Shown: one piece after another, positions 23,310 through 33,000 of the stretch
Layout: each line of letters opens with the position of its first letter
How positions within the stretch are numbered: position 1 is the stretch's first letter
Source of the DNA: Bacteroidia bacterium
GTDB lineage: Bacteria; Bacteroidota; Bacteroidia; B-17B0; Aurantibacillaceae
NCBI GenBank assembly: GCA_025362575.1
Contig: JANYIQ010000137.1
Coordinates: 1-37,885 of the forward strand
Length of the DNA stretch: 37,885 nt
Reading direction: 5' to 3'
The notes under the pieces: generated by a model
The model's input: the letters and a program-made list of their open reading frames with translations, nothing else
What the model was told of the DNA's origin: nothing
Databases searched by the model: none
Position numbers and translations under genes: made by a program

Positions 23310-23396
23310 CTATTTCTTTTTCTTTTTAAGAAAGAATAAAAATATTAAGCAAGATAGAGAGGCAACTACTGCGATAATTATTGATGTATTGTCCAT
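23310..23396 (-). CDS. 28-residue single-membrane-segment peptide
   Basis: An ATG at 23396 opens MDNTSIIIAVVASLSCLIFL, then three more hydrophobic residues and a KKKKK end. It is one membrane helix with a strongly basic tail. A TATATTTG box, a perfect TAnnTTTG, lies about 20 bases upstream, and an inverted repeat GTCTGC/GCAGAC (23277-23310) sits at the stop codon. Size and shape are like type I toxin peptides and also like small membrane regulators. No antisense RNA could be identified by eye. The opposite strand also has an open frame, which looks less natural. Confidence 0.45.
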   Translation of the reverse strand: MDNTSIIIAVVASLSCLIFLFFLKKKKK

Positions 23397-23545
23397 GGTT
23401 TTTATTTAAGTTAAACAAATATATAAAAATTTATTCGTCACGCCGATTGATTAAGTAAAACTTGTCGATACGTTTACTGAAGTCTGCGTAAAATATTTGT
23501 CGGTGTCCGCAATTAAAGAACGAAAGCTTATTTGTCGACCGCAAA

Positions 23546-23570
23546 TTTGTCTTACGGAGAATTGTCCGCC
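23546..23570 (+). repeat. Right flank repeat of the two-gene insert
   Basis: TTTGTCTTACGG followed by ATTGTCCGCC; 20 of 25 positions equal the repeat at 21013-21037. Several other TTGTC-nnn-CG units lie within the preceding 110 bases. ACCTAAC, which fits the RYYYAAC core of integron attC sites, follows at about 23579, but no full attC hairpin is evident. Confidence 0.45.
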
Positions 23571-23907
23571 GTTATTGCACCTAACTACCTTATGGACGAT
23601 ATAAACCTTCGCTATCCAACCCTAACTTGGGTGGAGATTGGCGAAATTTTGCTTACATTATCAAATATAGCTATTTTATAAATAATCAAATGGCGACACT
23701 ATTTTTTGAATGTTTTTAGTACTAACGTGGGTATATATTTCGGTGGTTTGTTACTGCTATGTAGATTCAGTAGTTCTAAATATGTCCATCACTTCCTAAT
23801 GATATTTTTAAGTTTACCTGTAGCCTTATTTAATGACCTTGTGGACACAGGAAACATTGGAAGCTAACTGCCCCCTACCTGAAACCTATTTTCATCGTTA
23901 TAGCCAC
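23571..23907. other. Gene-free stretch
   Basis: No convincing gene. A 29-codon frame begins at 23592 (MDDINLRYPTLTWVEIGEIL) and could be the start of a lost gene, as it ends abruptly at 23681. Otherwise AT-rich with no repeat or terminator that I can support. Confidence 0.3.
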
Positions 23908-23980
23908 CAATGCCTCTCAATACCTTTCAATCCCTTTGCTTCCCAGCAAACAAGTAAAACTTTATCCCGAACTTTGTACT
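23908..23980 (+). promoter_or_regulatory. Iteron promoter copy 4 (recombinase operon)
   Basis: On the plus strand: CAATGCCTCT, CAATACCTTT and CAATCCCTTT at 23908-23937, then CGAACTTTGTACTC with TTTG at 23973-23976. The distance from the first iteron base to TTTG is 65, as in copies 1 and 2, and the box GAACTTTGTACTC is the same as in copy 3. Orientation is reversed relative to the other copies and points at the recombinase genes. Confidence 0.65.
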
Positions 23981-24246
23981 CAAGTTTGAAGGATTAAAAA
24001 GTTTCTTTAAAACTACCTCGTAAATTATTCAAGCCATTGAATTACCAGCGGGATAGCCCTCAAAAAGAAGCCGGAAAATCCCTTCATTCAGTATGCACTA
24101 ATTATTCCGAACATCCAAATTCATTGGGCTAAATAAGCCCAAGTGAAAAACTATTGCCGAATTCAGGAGGTGTTCCGGGATACTGTATTTACCTTGTCGT
24201 AAAGGTGCATAAAACCAAAAATAGCAATGAAAACAGGAGGTTTATT
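23981..24246 (+). promoter_or_regulatory. Long leader of the recombinase operon
   Basis: About 260 bases lie between promoter copy 4 and the first ATG. A hairpin TTGGGCT/AGCCCAA (24124-24142) has no T run after it. AGGAGG occurs twice: at about 24165 without a following start codon, and at about 24236, eight bases before the ATG at 24247. Canonical Shine-Dalgarno sequences are rare in this window, so the leader may be a site of post-transcriptional control or hold the attachment site. Confidence 0.4.
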
Positions 24247-24468
24247 ATGCAAGGAAATATTGAAAAAATAAGTTTAAGTAAATGTAAAAGCGTTCTTCAA
24301 AGTGATGGTTCAGTTTATTCAGATCAGGACATTATTGAAATACGGGACTATTTATATAAGCTGGCCGAGATGGATTACGAAGTGTTTTTAAAATTAAAAT
24401 TACGAGAAGAGGAATTTGAAAAAGAAAAACAACAATCACCGGAAAACGATTTGAAGCAAGCAGCATAA
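24247..24468 (+). CDS. Small recombinase-associated protein of 73 residues
   Basis: I choose the ATG at 24247 because AGGAGG stands at the right distance before it; the frame is open further upstream to 24154, but that part is leader. The protein is helical: SKCKSVLQSDGSVYSDQDII, then a segment EIRDYLYKLAEMDYEVFLKL and an acidic/basic tail. Small ORFs of this kind (S-D-(E/Q)-(D/E)-I, Y-x-L-A-E) are common directly before serine recombinases of Bacteroidota elements. It may assist or time the recombinase; this is by association. Confidence 0.65.
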   Translation: MQGNIEKISLSKCKSVLQSDGSVYSDQDIIEIRDYLYKLAEMDYEVFLKLKLREEEFEKEKQQSPENDLKQAA

Positions 24469-24492
24469 AAAATAATTAAAAAAAACAGCAAC

Positions 24493-26073
24493 ATGAAAAA
24501 AGCGATTCTCTACATCAGAGTTTCAACCGATGAGCAAGCCGACAAAGGTTATTCCTTAAAACATCAGGATGAGTTTTTAAGGAAATACTGCGAGATGAAT
24601 TCTATTCAGGTAGTCGAATTGGTCAGAGAAGATTATTCCGCTAAAACATTTAACAGGCCTGAGTTCAATCGTCTTTTAATGAAACTAAAGAGTCGGAAAT
24701 TAAAAGCCGACTTTTTAGTTTTTACAAAGTGGGATAGGTTTTCACGAAATGCCCCCGATGCTTATGGAATGATAAGCACATTAAATAAAATCGGAATTGA
24801 ACCGCAAGCGATTGAGCAACCTTTGGATTTAGAAATTCCCGAAAACAAAATCATGCTCGCCTTTTATTTATCTGCACCTGAAGTTGAAAACGACAGGCGG
24901 GCTTTAAATACTTTGGTAGGAATGCGAAGAGCAAAAAAAGAAGGCAGATGGGTGTCGACTGCTCCGAGAGGCTATGATAATATTACCAACGAAAATAATA
25001 AGAAGGTAATTGTGCCAAATAAGGAAGCAGTAATTATTAAATGGGGTTTTGAAACTTTAGTTAAAGGACAACACAGTGTTGAAGAAGTAAGAAGAATGTG
25101 TAACAAGCAAGGATTTAACTTTGACCGAAACCGCTTTCATTTAATAATGAAAAGCCCGGTGTATTGTGGAAGGATTGTAATTCCCGCTTACAAAAAAGAA
25201 GAAGAGATTGTTGTTATAGGAACACATGAACCATTAATAAGCGAAGCATTATACGATGAAGTGCAGGATGTTTTATCAGGAAGGCGAAGGAAACATTCTT
25301 ATAAAGTTTGTGCTAAAGATGAATTGCCATTGCGTGGCTTTTTAAACTGCCCAAGATGCGGCAATAAAATAAGTGGTAGCGCATCGACTGGCGGTACAGG
25401 CATAAAACATTTTTATTATCACTGCACAAAGGGATGTAAGGAAAGGGTGAAGGCTTTTTTGGTCAACAATGCCTTTTCTGATTTTATCGCAAGTTTTAAT
25501 TTTAAGCAAGGCGTTCAGGAATTATATGACTTAGCCCTTAAAGAGGTTTTTAAGGCGAAGGGAAGCGAAAAAAAGGCCAACGTGAAGGCTTTAGGCGAGG
25601 AGATCGAAAAGAATAAGCAACGCCTGAACAAAGCGCAACAAATGATGCTTGACGGGGAAATGGAAATGAGCGAATACAAGGAAATAAAACGCAACATCGA
25701 ACCAAAAATTGAGACGCTTTTAACCGAGCAATTAAATTTCAATCAAATTGAAATCGAATACCGACAATATTTGAAGAAAGGGATCACAGCAATAAAGAAT
25801 TTAGGACATCTCTTTGATAATTCAGAGATTAGGTTTAAACAGGATATTATCCGTTCGACATTGCGAGAAAATGTGGTGTTTTCAGAAGAGAAAGTTCGAA
25901 CGGGAAAATTAAATCGGCTGCTATCGCTGCTTTGCTTGGTGTGTGCGGAACACAGCGGTACTAAAAATAAAAAAGAGGGCGAAATTCGTCCTCTTTCATT
26001 GATGGTAGTCCTAATGTCTGATGTGTCGAACATAACTTTAGAGGATTTTATCGCCATTGACGGTAAAATTTAG
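24493..26073 (+). CDS. Large serine recombinase
   Basis: A protein of 526 residues. The resolvase-type catalytic domain starts at once, LYIRVSTDEQ, with nucleophile S11 and R9, and TKWDRFSRNAPDAYG follows. The recombinase domain (about 165-275) has STAPRGYDN and MKSPVYCGRIVIPAYK. A zinc ribbon has CPRC at 286-289 and C311/C315. A coiled-coil region (about 360-415) precedes a C-terminal tail. Large serine integrases join attP and attB without high homology and need a directionality factor for excision. It is the last rightward gene and probably marks the right end of the element. Its 3' end carries an opposite-strand terminator. Confidence 0.93.
   Translation: MKKAILYIRVSTDEQADKGYSLKHQDEFLRKYCEMNSIQVVELVREDYSAKTFNRPEFNRLLMKLKSRKLKADFLVFTKWDRFSRNAPDAYGMISTLNKIGIEPQAIEQPLDLEIPENKIMLAFYLSAPEVENDRRALNTLVGMRRAKKEGRWVSTAPRGYDNITNENNKKVIVPNKEAVIIKWGFETLVKGQHSVEEVRRMCNKQGFNFDRNRFHLIMKSPVYCGRIVIPAYKKEEEIVVIGTHEPLISEALYDEVQDVLSGRRRKHSYKVCAKDELPLRGFLNCPRCGNKISGSASTGGTGIKHFYYHCTKGCKERVKAFLVNNAFSDFIASFNFKQGVQELYDLALKEVFKAKGSEKKANVKALGEEIEKNKQRLNKAQQMMLDGEMEMSEYKEIKRNIEPKIETLLTEQLNFNQIEIEYRQYLKKGITAIKNLGHLFDNSEIRFKQDIIRSTLRENVVFSEEKVRTGKLNRLLSLLCLVCAEHSGTKNKKEGEIRPLSLMVVLMSDVSNITLEDFIAIDGKI
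25972..25996 (-). terminator. Rho-independent terminator on the minus strand, inside the recombinase 3' end
   Basis: AAAGAGGGCGAA and TTCGTCCTCTTT pair over 12 positions (one G-T) with a one-base loop. Read leftward the stem is followed by TTTTTTATTTTT, so it stops transcripts arriving from the Tc toxin side. It lies 77 bases before the recombinase stop codon. Confidence 0.7.
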
Positions 26074-26271
26074 GTCAAATTGCTTGCTTTTCGGCTTTGA
26101 GCAATTCCAGATTAGCAATAAAAGCACTTTCTATCTTTAGCAGCGATAATAAATAAATGTGGCTTCGCCCACGCGTCGTCATATTGTTTTTGGCTAGGAA
26201 TAATTCTGTTCATGAAAGTTATTAATTTTGTCTTAAGTAAGATAATTTATAACAAAGCATCTGATCTGAAA
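26074..26271. other. Convergent intergenic stretch, possible element end
   Basis: Between the recombinase stop and the converging small secreted protein gene. AT-rich, with no gene seen. If the recombinase uses a site beside its own gene, an att half-site should be here, but its partner is outside the window and I cannot identify it. Confidence 0.25.
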
Positions 26272-26595
26272 CTACTTCTTCACAAAAATGTATGTCGCAG
26301 TCACCTGAAGTCCGTTTGAAGAAATCAGTTCATAGCCCTTTTCTGAGAGCGCATTTATTACTTTGTTAATCTTAGACGCATTTTCGCTGCTTCCTTGTTT
26401 GCTAAGATCGAATTCCTGCGTTTGCCCATCGGGGAAAGCTATCACAATTTTGGCCCCTCCGTTCAAAGCACTTTCAATAGCCTGCATGGTTAAATATTTA
26501 CTATTACTTTGCTGATTTTTAGACGCTGAGCAGAGAAAAATTATCATAGTTGCTATCGTGATTGCAGAAAAGAATTTTGTTTTAGTATTTTTCAT
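26272..26595 (-). CDS. Small secreted protein, DUF4177-like C-terminus
   Basis: A protein of 107 residues. The N-terminal TKFFSAITIATMIIFLCSAS is a signal peptide; the cysteine may be a weak lipobox, without the usual G/A before it. After a helix (MQAIESALNGGA), KIVIAFPDGQTQEFDL is beta-rich, and the end KVINALSEKGYELISSNG followed by TYIFVKK has the G-Y/W-E-L-(I/V) and final aromatic-x-x-K pattern seen in DUF4177-like proteins. It shares the strand of the Tc locus. Function unknown. Confidence 0.6.
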   Translation of the reverse strand: MKNTKTKFFSAITIATMIIFLCSASKNQQSNSKYLTMQAIESALNGGAKIVIAFPDGQTQEFDLSKQGSSENASKINKVINALSEKGYELISSNGLQVTATYIFVKK

Positions 26596-26643
26596 CTTAT
26601 TTAATTTTTTGTCGTTTATTATTATTACACTTCTGAGCTACCT

Positions 26644-26775
26644 TTATTTTAATAGTTCGATAAACAGCCCATTTGTCAAATTTTTTTTGGGAAATGCTCC
26701 TTTAAAGTTAGTTCTATTGCTGCTCATTTGAGCATCCAAACGAGAAACGATACTTCCTATTTTGACTTTTGCCAT
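26644..26775 (-). CDS. Possible 43-residue ORF after the CxxC protein gene
   Basis: MAKVKIGSIVSRLDAQMSSN starts six bases after the previous stop and ends at 26644 with LFIELLK. It is polar, basic and without a membrane segment. The frame is short, so it may be spurious or the head of a shortened gene. It is included because it fills a gap on the same strand with tight spacing. Confidence 0.3.
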   Translation of the reverse strand: MAKVKIGSIVSRLDAQMSSNRTNFKGAFPKKNLTNGLFIELLK

Positions 26776-26781
26776 GCTTTT

Positions 26782-27063
26782 TTACTTTTTCTTTGGTATA
26801 TCCAGTACCTCCTGAACATAATCATCACCTTTATAAAATGAATTCAATTTAGTTCCACAAAATGGGCAATATTGCATCACAATATGTTTAGATTCCATAA
26901 AAGCATGATTTGAATATCCATCTGTAATCATAAAACTTCTATCAATATTCATTTGACCTCTTTTTATAAAGTCCTTACTTAATTTTATCACTCGAAAATT
27001 AAGCCCCATATTACTTTCTCCTAAGTAGTGAAATTGAAATTTATCGCAACAGAATTTTTTCAT
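26782..27063 (-). CDS. Small CxxC protein directly after the Tc toxin; candidate immunity or accessory protein
   Basis: I start at the ATG at 27063 (93 residues, MKKFCCDKFQFHYLGE), which lies one base after the stop of the TcB-TcC fusion; the open frame further upstream overlaps the toxin. The C-terminal part has QYCPFCGTKL, a CxxC zinc-knuckle-like turn, and the N-terminal CC could complete a metal site. MITDGYSNHAFMESK is a polar middle. Tight coupling to the effector end suggests an immunity protein or a folding accessory. Tc toxins usually have no immunity gene, so this is unverified. Confidence 0.5.
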   Translation of the reverse strand: MKKFCCDKFQFHYLGESNMGLNFRVIKLSKDFIKRGQMNIDRSFMITDGYSNHAFMESKHIVMQYCPFCGTKLNSFYKGDDYVQEVLDIPKKK

Positions 27064-27064
27064 T

Positions 27065-30000
27065 TTAATGTGGTTTGGCAAATGAATTTAACGCTTTTAT
27101 TAATTCTTTCCCAGAAAACATATACTCTGTACTAATTACCTTTGAAGCCCCATGAATTCCAGTTTTTAAATTTAAATTACCTGACATTTGAAGAGCAGAT
27201 AGAGAAAATTCAGAAACTTGGTATTGCATAACTTGTCCACCATTTTTAACATATGTAGCTGCAACATCAGGATTATCCGTTAAGAAAAGTGTTGAGCCTT
27301 TTGTTTCAGAACCCGTCGTTCCTCTATATAATGTTTTTACAGCATCAAGTTCATTAATTGGTGTCATCATTTTCACGAAACTTTCAAAACTCTCTACCGC
27401 TGTTGTTGCAGCAAATCTGTTTAATGCCATTCTTACTCCGACAGTTCCGAGTTGTATTACTCCCACGCCTGCGGCAGTTGCATTAATAGCGAATTGCATA
27501 TTTCCAAATTGCTTTCCTTCCGCAGAACTTGGATGGTTGGCAAAATAATCGGGCATTCCAAATGCAGCGGATGTATAACCACTTACTCTTGCAACTCCTT
27601 GCCCACCATAAATTTCATTGTTTCCACCGTAAAAAGCATTTACTTCGGGTGACCATTGGAACATTTTTAAAACTCCCTTATCATCAGTATAGCTAAACGC
27701 AAGAGTAACATCAATTTTGTTGTCAGGTTTTCCTGCAATAGGAAAACTTTGTTGACCCGTTAGTGTATTTGCCCCGGCAGGAATATCAACATTATAGCCG
27801 CCCGTACCTCCAATAATAAGACCACGTACAGTTTGACAATTATCTGAACATTCGTCAAGAACAGTCGGGGATGATTTTACAGGGGGTGAGTATGTAGCTG
27901 TAACGTTGGTTGTTGATGCAGAAGTCAACACAGGCTTTGACCCCTGAGCCGTTCCCGTATTGGTTGTGTTTCCTCCCGTTGTATTAGTAGGAGTTGAATT
28001 AGTGTTCTGCATCCCATCTATGTCGAAGTCGTTTATCGGGTTATTATCAGCGTAATTATAAGGCGAGAGGTTTGCATATTTCTGTGCGAGCGGATCGACT
28101 GATATGAACCGACAAGTCCAAGCAGCATAGTAACGTGCTCCGTAATAATAAAGACCGCTTTCTGCATCTCGTTCCTTTCTAACGTAACGATAGCGTTTGT
28201 AAGTAAAGGTTCGTAGAGAAGAGTCCCCAAACGGATAATACTCTTCTTCATCAACAACCGTTCCGCTTGTCGTTAAACGTACAACCGAAGAGCCGATATG
28301 ATCTTCTAAAATGTACACTACGTCATCGCTGATATCACCGGGGAATGCAGTGCCGGGATTTATCCTTATTTCCGCAATTCGGCTCTTGTCATCCGTTATA
28401 TGGATGTAATTTTTAGTGTAGGTAGTGCTTGTTGTTTCCAGCTTCACAAACTCAAAAACCCCGTCAATATAAATCGTCCTCTCATAATTGTTTCCCGTTC
28501 GCACCAATTTGCTCACCCTGTCCTCTCCTGCATAATCATACTGGGTAAAAACGGTTGGGCCACTACCAGCATCATTGTAATAGCACAAGAGTTGGTCAGA
28601 GTGGTTCCATACATAATAACGATTTAAATTCGTGGTCAGTGTATTTCCGCAACTGTCGTAAGTATAACTTTCTATGGTTGCAGGAGTAGTATCTTCTATT
28701 TTTTGCAGCGAGTTTTTCCCGGCATTGTAAGTATAGTTTCTTGTAAAACCATTGGTTCCTCCTTGCACAACACTTAAAATGTTCCCCAACTTGTCGTAAG
28801 TGTAACTTCTATTATAAGACCTTACATTAGAAGGAAGCGGATTACTTGGAATGGGCGCATCATTGTACAAATAGTTGTTCCCGTTTTGTGTATTACTTTC
28901 TCTTCCATCAGCAGTAAGTAATCTGTAAATGGAATCATAAGAAAAAGTTCTGTCAAGCGCATCAGGATTGCCACCAATACCACAATCGGTAACTCTTGTG
29001 AAAATGTTTACAATGTTTCCGATCAAATCATAATTAAAAGCATCGTCTTGCTTATTGGTTCCGCTTTGATATGCATAGGTTATTGTGTTGCCTATTTGAG
29101 ATTTGACATAACGCTCTGTCCGGTATCTTAATAATCTGAATGTTAAATTATCATACACATAGCGCGTCATCATACTGTTTCCAAAAGAGATCAGCAGTCT
29201 TTGTCCTTTGGCGTTATAAGCAATATGCTCAACGTAATTGGTAGTGGTAGGACCGGTTGGGCTGTACAAATCAACTTTTTCTAATGCTCCGGCGTTATTA
29301 TAAGTTGGTATTATTTTTTTTCTTTCCGCGTCGAGATCTTGGGGTAGTTCAAGTTCAGTAGTGCGATTAAGCGCATCGTACTGCATATCGGTTTCATAGT
29401 TTGTGCTATCCAGAATAGACGGTAAACCCGTCCAGTCAACAATATAATTATTAAAGGTCGACAGAGCTGTTTTCAGCACTGTACTGTTAAGCACGTTTCT
29501 TATTTTGGTCAGCAGATTGCCCTTAAAATCATATTCTGTCATTTGAAGAAGGCCTGCTTCATCATAACTATTATAAAGATTCCCTTTTAGGTTATTGTTT
29601 TCCGGCGTAGGTAATCCTGCGCTGTCTCCGTATATCAAATAATTTCTTAAAGTAATTCCATCCCCGGTTTTGTTATTTGCCCAAGTATGCGTTAGACGTT
29701 GCAATCTATCGAAGGCGCTTAAAGTTTTTGATCCCTTTGCGTCCTTGCTTTCGACAGGTTTAGCAAGAGCATCAAACAACACCGTGCTTGCTCCTTTATC
29801 AATGTGATTTGTATATATGGGAGGCACAGGTTGATTTTTTTTAGCGACCCTTAGATCATAAATATTTTCAAACACATTCCGGTTATACGAATCTTTTACC
29901 AATAATAAATTCCCTCTGATATCGTAGAAGTAATTCATTTCAATTACATTATTGTAATTACTATTATCAAAATATTCTTTGGTTTTAACCGTTCTACCAA

Positions 30001-33000
30001 GGGCGTCAACTTTCGCGCTTTTCGGTGTAAAGTAATCTGTTACCGGAACACTTGGATTGCTGGGATTTGTTACTGCGGTTAAATCATTGGCATCATAAGA
30101 GAAATTTTCCCAAGGAGTAGTTTGAACAGTATTATTTTGTAAAACCGGATCACTTGGAATATTCAAAGCATTTGGAATACCATAAATAACCCATTGCTCA
30201 CTGTTATCCGGATTTTTTGTTTTTATGACTCTTCCTAAAGCATCATAAAACATTTTTATTTTTACACCGAGTAACCCGGGTAAAATAAAATCAAAACCAG
30301 TATCAAAAAAGGGCTCATACTGCTCGACAATTTTTCCTTTATTATTGTAAATTTTCCATCCGGTTACAACGACATTCAGGGGATCACTAATTCCTCTTTG
30401 AATTCCAATTGCATCTGAATTTTGTGTTGTTTGATTCGAAGACAAACCAGAAGAACCAAAAGTTTGATTTCCAAAAATTATATCTTCAGCCTGAACCCTG
30501 GTTTGAAGAAGTCGCCCGAATCCATCACTGTATTCAACCTTTGTAATAGTTGGACTATTGACTTGTTGTTGGTAGTGTTTTTCGCGACTGATTGTTCTTA
30601 CAAAAACAGGATTACCATAATTTTTAAAGGCAAAAAAATCGTATTCTAAAACTACTGAAGGGGCATACTTGTTATAATAGCCTCCTGTACCACTTTTATA
30701 ATCTCCTTCAGTTCCTTTTCCGATCAACGCCACTGCTCGCAATAATCCTAGTGGGGAAAAGTCAAACTCACTATAATTGTTATTTGTATCTTTTGCTTGA
30801 TACGGCTGCAATACCCTATAGTCATAGTCAGCAACAGTTTCCAGATAATCTATCCCATTCAAAAATTGCCTGCTCTTAATTGGCAATATATTGTAATTGT
30901 CATATGTAATTGTGTTAAGATTATCAAAAACGTCTTTGTTTTCTAATATCAGTCCATAAAAAGGGCTTCCAACTTGGAAATCATACTTAACTCTTGAACT
31001 TTCAGCATACCAACCAAGTGCATGATTCGGATAACCCGTTCTTCTATCCAAATATCCTAACCTAGTATCACCATTTTGTAAAAGTCCGGCAAAAGCAGAA
31101 GGATAACCTGTCGTCCAGTCGGGTACATTTACAAAACACTGTGGTGTGTTTATTCCGTAAGCGCTACCTATAATTGCATCCGTAATAACAAGTGTTTCGC
31201 TTCTCACTTGGGCACCAGTAGTTCCAACTGAACCATAGGGCAAGCCAATAAATGCAGTCCCATCGTAAAAATTGAGCACGCAACTGATAATTGGAAAGTT
31301 AATAGTTAAAGGGTTGGTTGTATATTGACCAAAAATATTATTTCGCACGTCAAATATTGACATGTTTATACAACTTTGTGTAAGATCCCAGTTAAGGCTA
31401 CGCTTAACACGATTAACCATATACTGTTCGGTAACCAGAATATTGTCCACGTAAATAAATTCACTCAAAGAATAAGTGGCTAAATAATTTATGGGAGGAG
31501 TATTATCCGGACCTGTATATAAAGGGGCGCCGGATGCGGGAGAAAAATTACGAGGAACGCCTAAGCTTAATTGCCCTTGCGGTTGCCCATAATTATCATA
31601 TTCTTTTGTGAAATTAAAATTATGCATTGGATCCGTGCCACGTTCATATTGAGTTGTTCGCTGAGCAATATTGAAAGGGAAGAAGACACAATGAGAAGTA
31701 GATTGTTGTCCATTATTGGCAATAATAGACCAGTCGATTGTATTCGGACTTTTTGAAATTTCGTTTATCGCAGGAAACTTCAAATCAAAATTCATTAAAC
31801 TTTCGGTAATGGTATAAGGCTTATCCCGCAAATTAGAAGAGTCAAGAGCATACAATTCTGAACGTAATAACGTGCCTCGGAAAGTTCTCAAAGCTTCACG
31901 TTGCGCCCACCTAGGCATAGAGGCCAACAAGCTTTTCGTGCTATTTTCCCTTGGTAATATTTGTTGATCCCCACTCCAATATTCGCTACTAAAATCAGGC
32001 TCTTGCCAACGACTATAACCTTCTCCAACCGGACCAACATAGAACCAGCTTTTGGTCATGGTAGGCGGCGTGTAATGTTCGGGTGAGACAGAGTTAACAC
32101 TTACACCAAATTCAGTTTGTGAATTAGCAAAGAGATCTTGCGTATTATATTCTGTAAATGTTTCAGTGTCGAAAGAATCTACATGGGCAAAACCCCGAAA
32201 CTCTCGTTCAACGCCATCCCAATATCCATTATGATAATTGTATTCCGTAACCAACTTTCCGCCTGAAAGTAAATCCAAAACTTCAACACGATTCACTACT
32301 TGCACTGGAAATGGTAAATCTGTTTTCCATTTTGTTTCTGATCTTGTTTCATCCCTTAAGTAATGATATACCGAGGAACCATAGGATATACGGGTAATAC
32401 CTCCCATGTTGTTATCCATTTGTTCCAATACATAAGGTTTATTCCCTTTAGTAAAATCTAAGAAATACATTTTACCCGGACCCGTATTCGCGTTAGGACC
32501 AAAACTCCATAAAATACCTGCTTGTCCCGTTCCTTTTATGTCAGCTATTCGCAAACCACTAGGATTTACCGCAAATGGTGTATTTAATATTTTTACAGGA
32601 TCAGAAAATGTGTTTCCTGCTTGATTAATTGAGAGAGTTACGCTATTGCCATCAATAAATGCAATATCGCTTTGCCCATCGCCATCCAAGTCGCCGATTA
32701 AAACTTGTGACGGATTAAATTGTTCAGGAAAAACAGGTGCGTTTTTCATATTCACCATTTTTCCAAATCTTCCATAACCTAAATTAGGCCAATATTGAAC
32801 CCGCCCGGAACTTAAAAGTACGATATCCTGAAGACCATCACCAGTCATATCGGCAAACCGAATTCGAGGATCAGCAAAACTAAAATTGGGAAAAGTTTTA
32901 TCAACAACTCTTATTTTGTTGAATCCTTTTTCTGGATCATTGAAAAAGCATTCAAATCTCGATCCGTTCCTCAAGACATCCGTAATACCATCACCGTCGA

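Noticed and set aside
23173..23409. Rightward 78-residue ORF
   Set aside because: Cysteine- and phenylalanine-rich text with no promoter or ribosome site; the antisense 28-codon frame has a better promoter and composition.
23571..23600. Integron attC site
   Set aside because: Only an ACCTAAC core is present; no convincing paired core or folded structure, and no integron integrase in the window.
26074..26271. tRNA gene or tRNA fragment as attachment site
   Set aside because: No cloverleaf or T-loop sequence found; large serine integrases do not need one.
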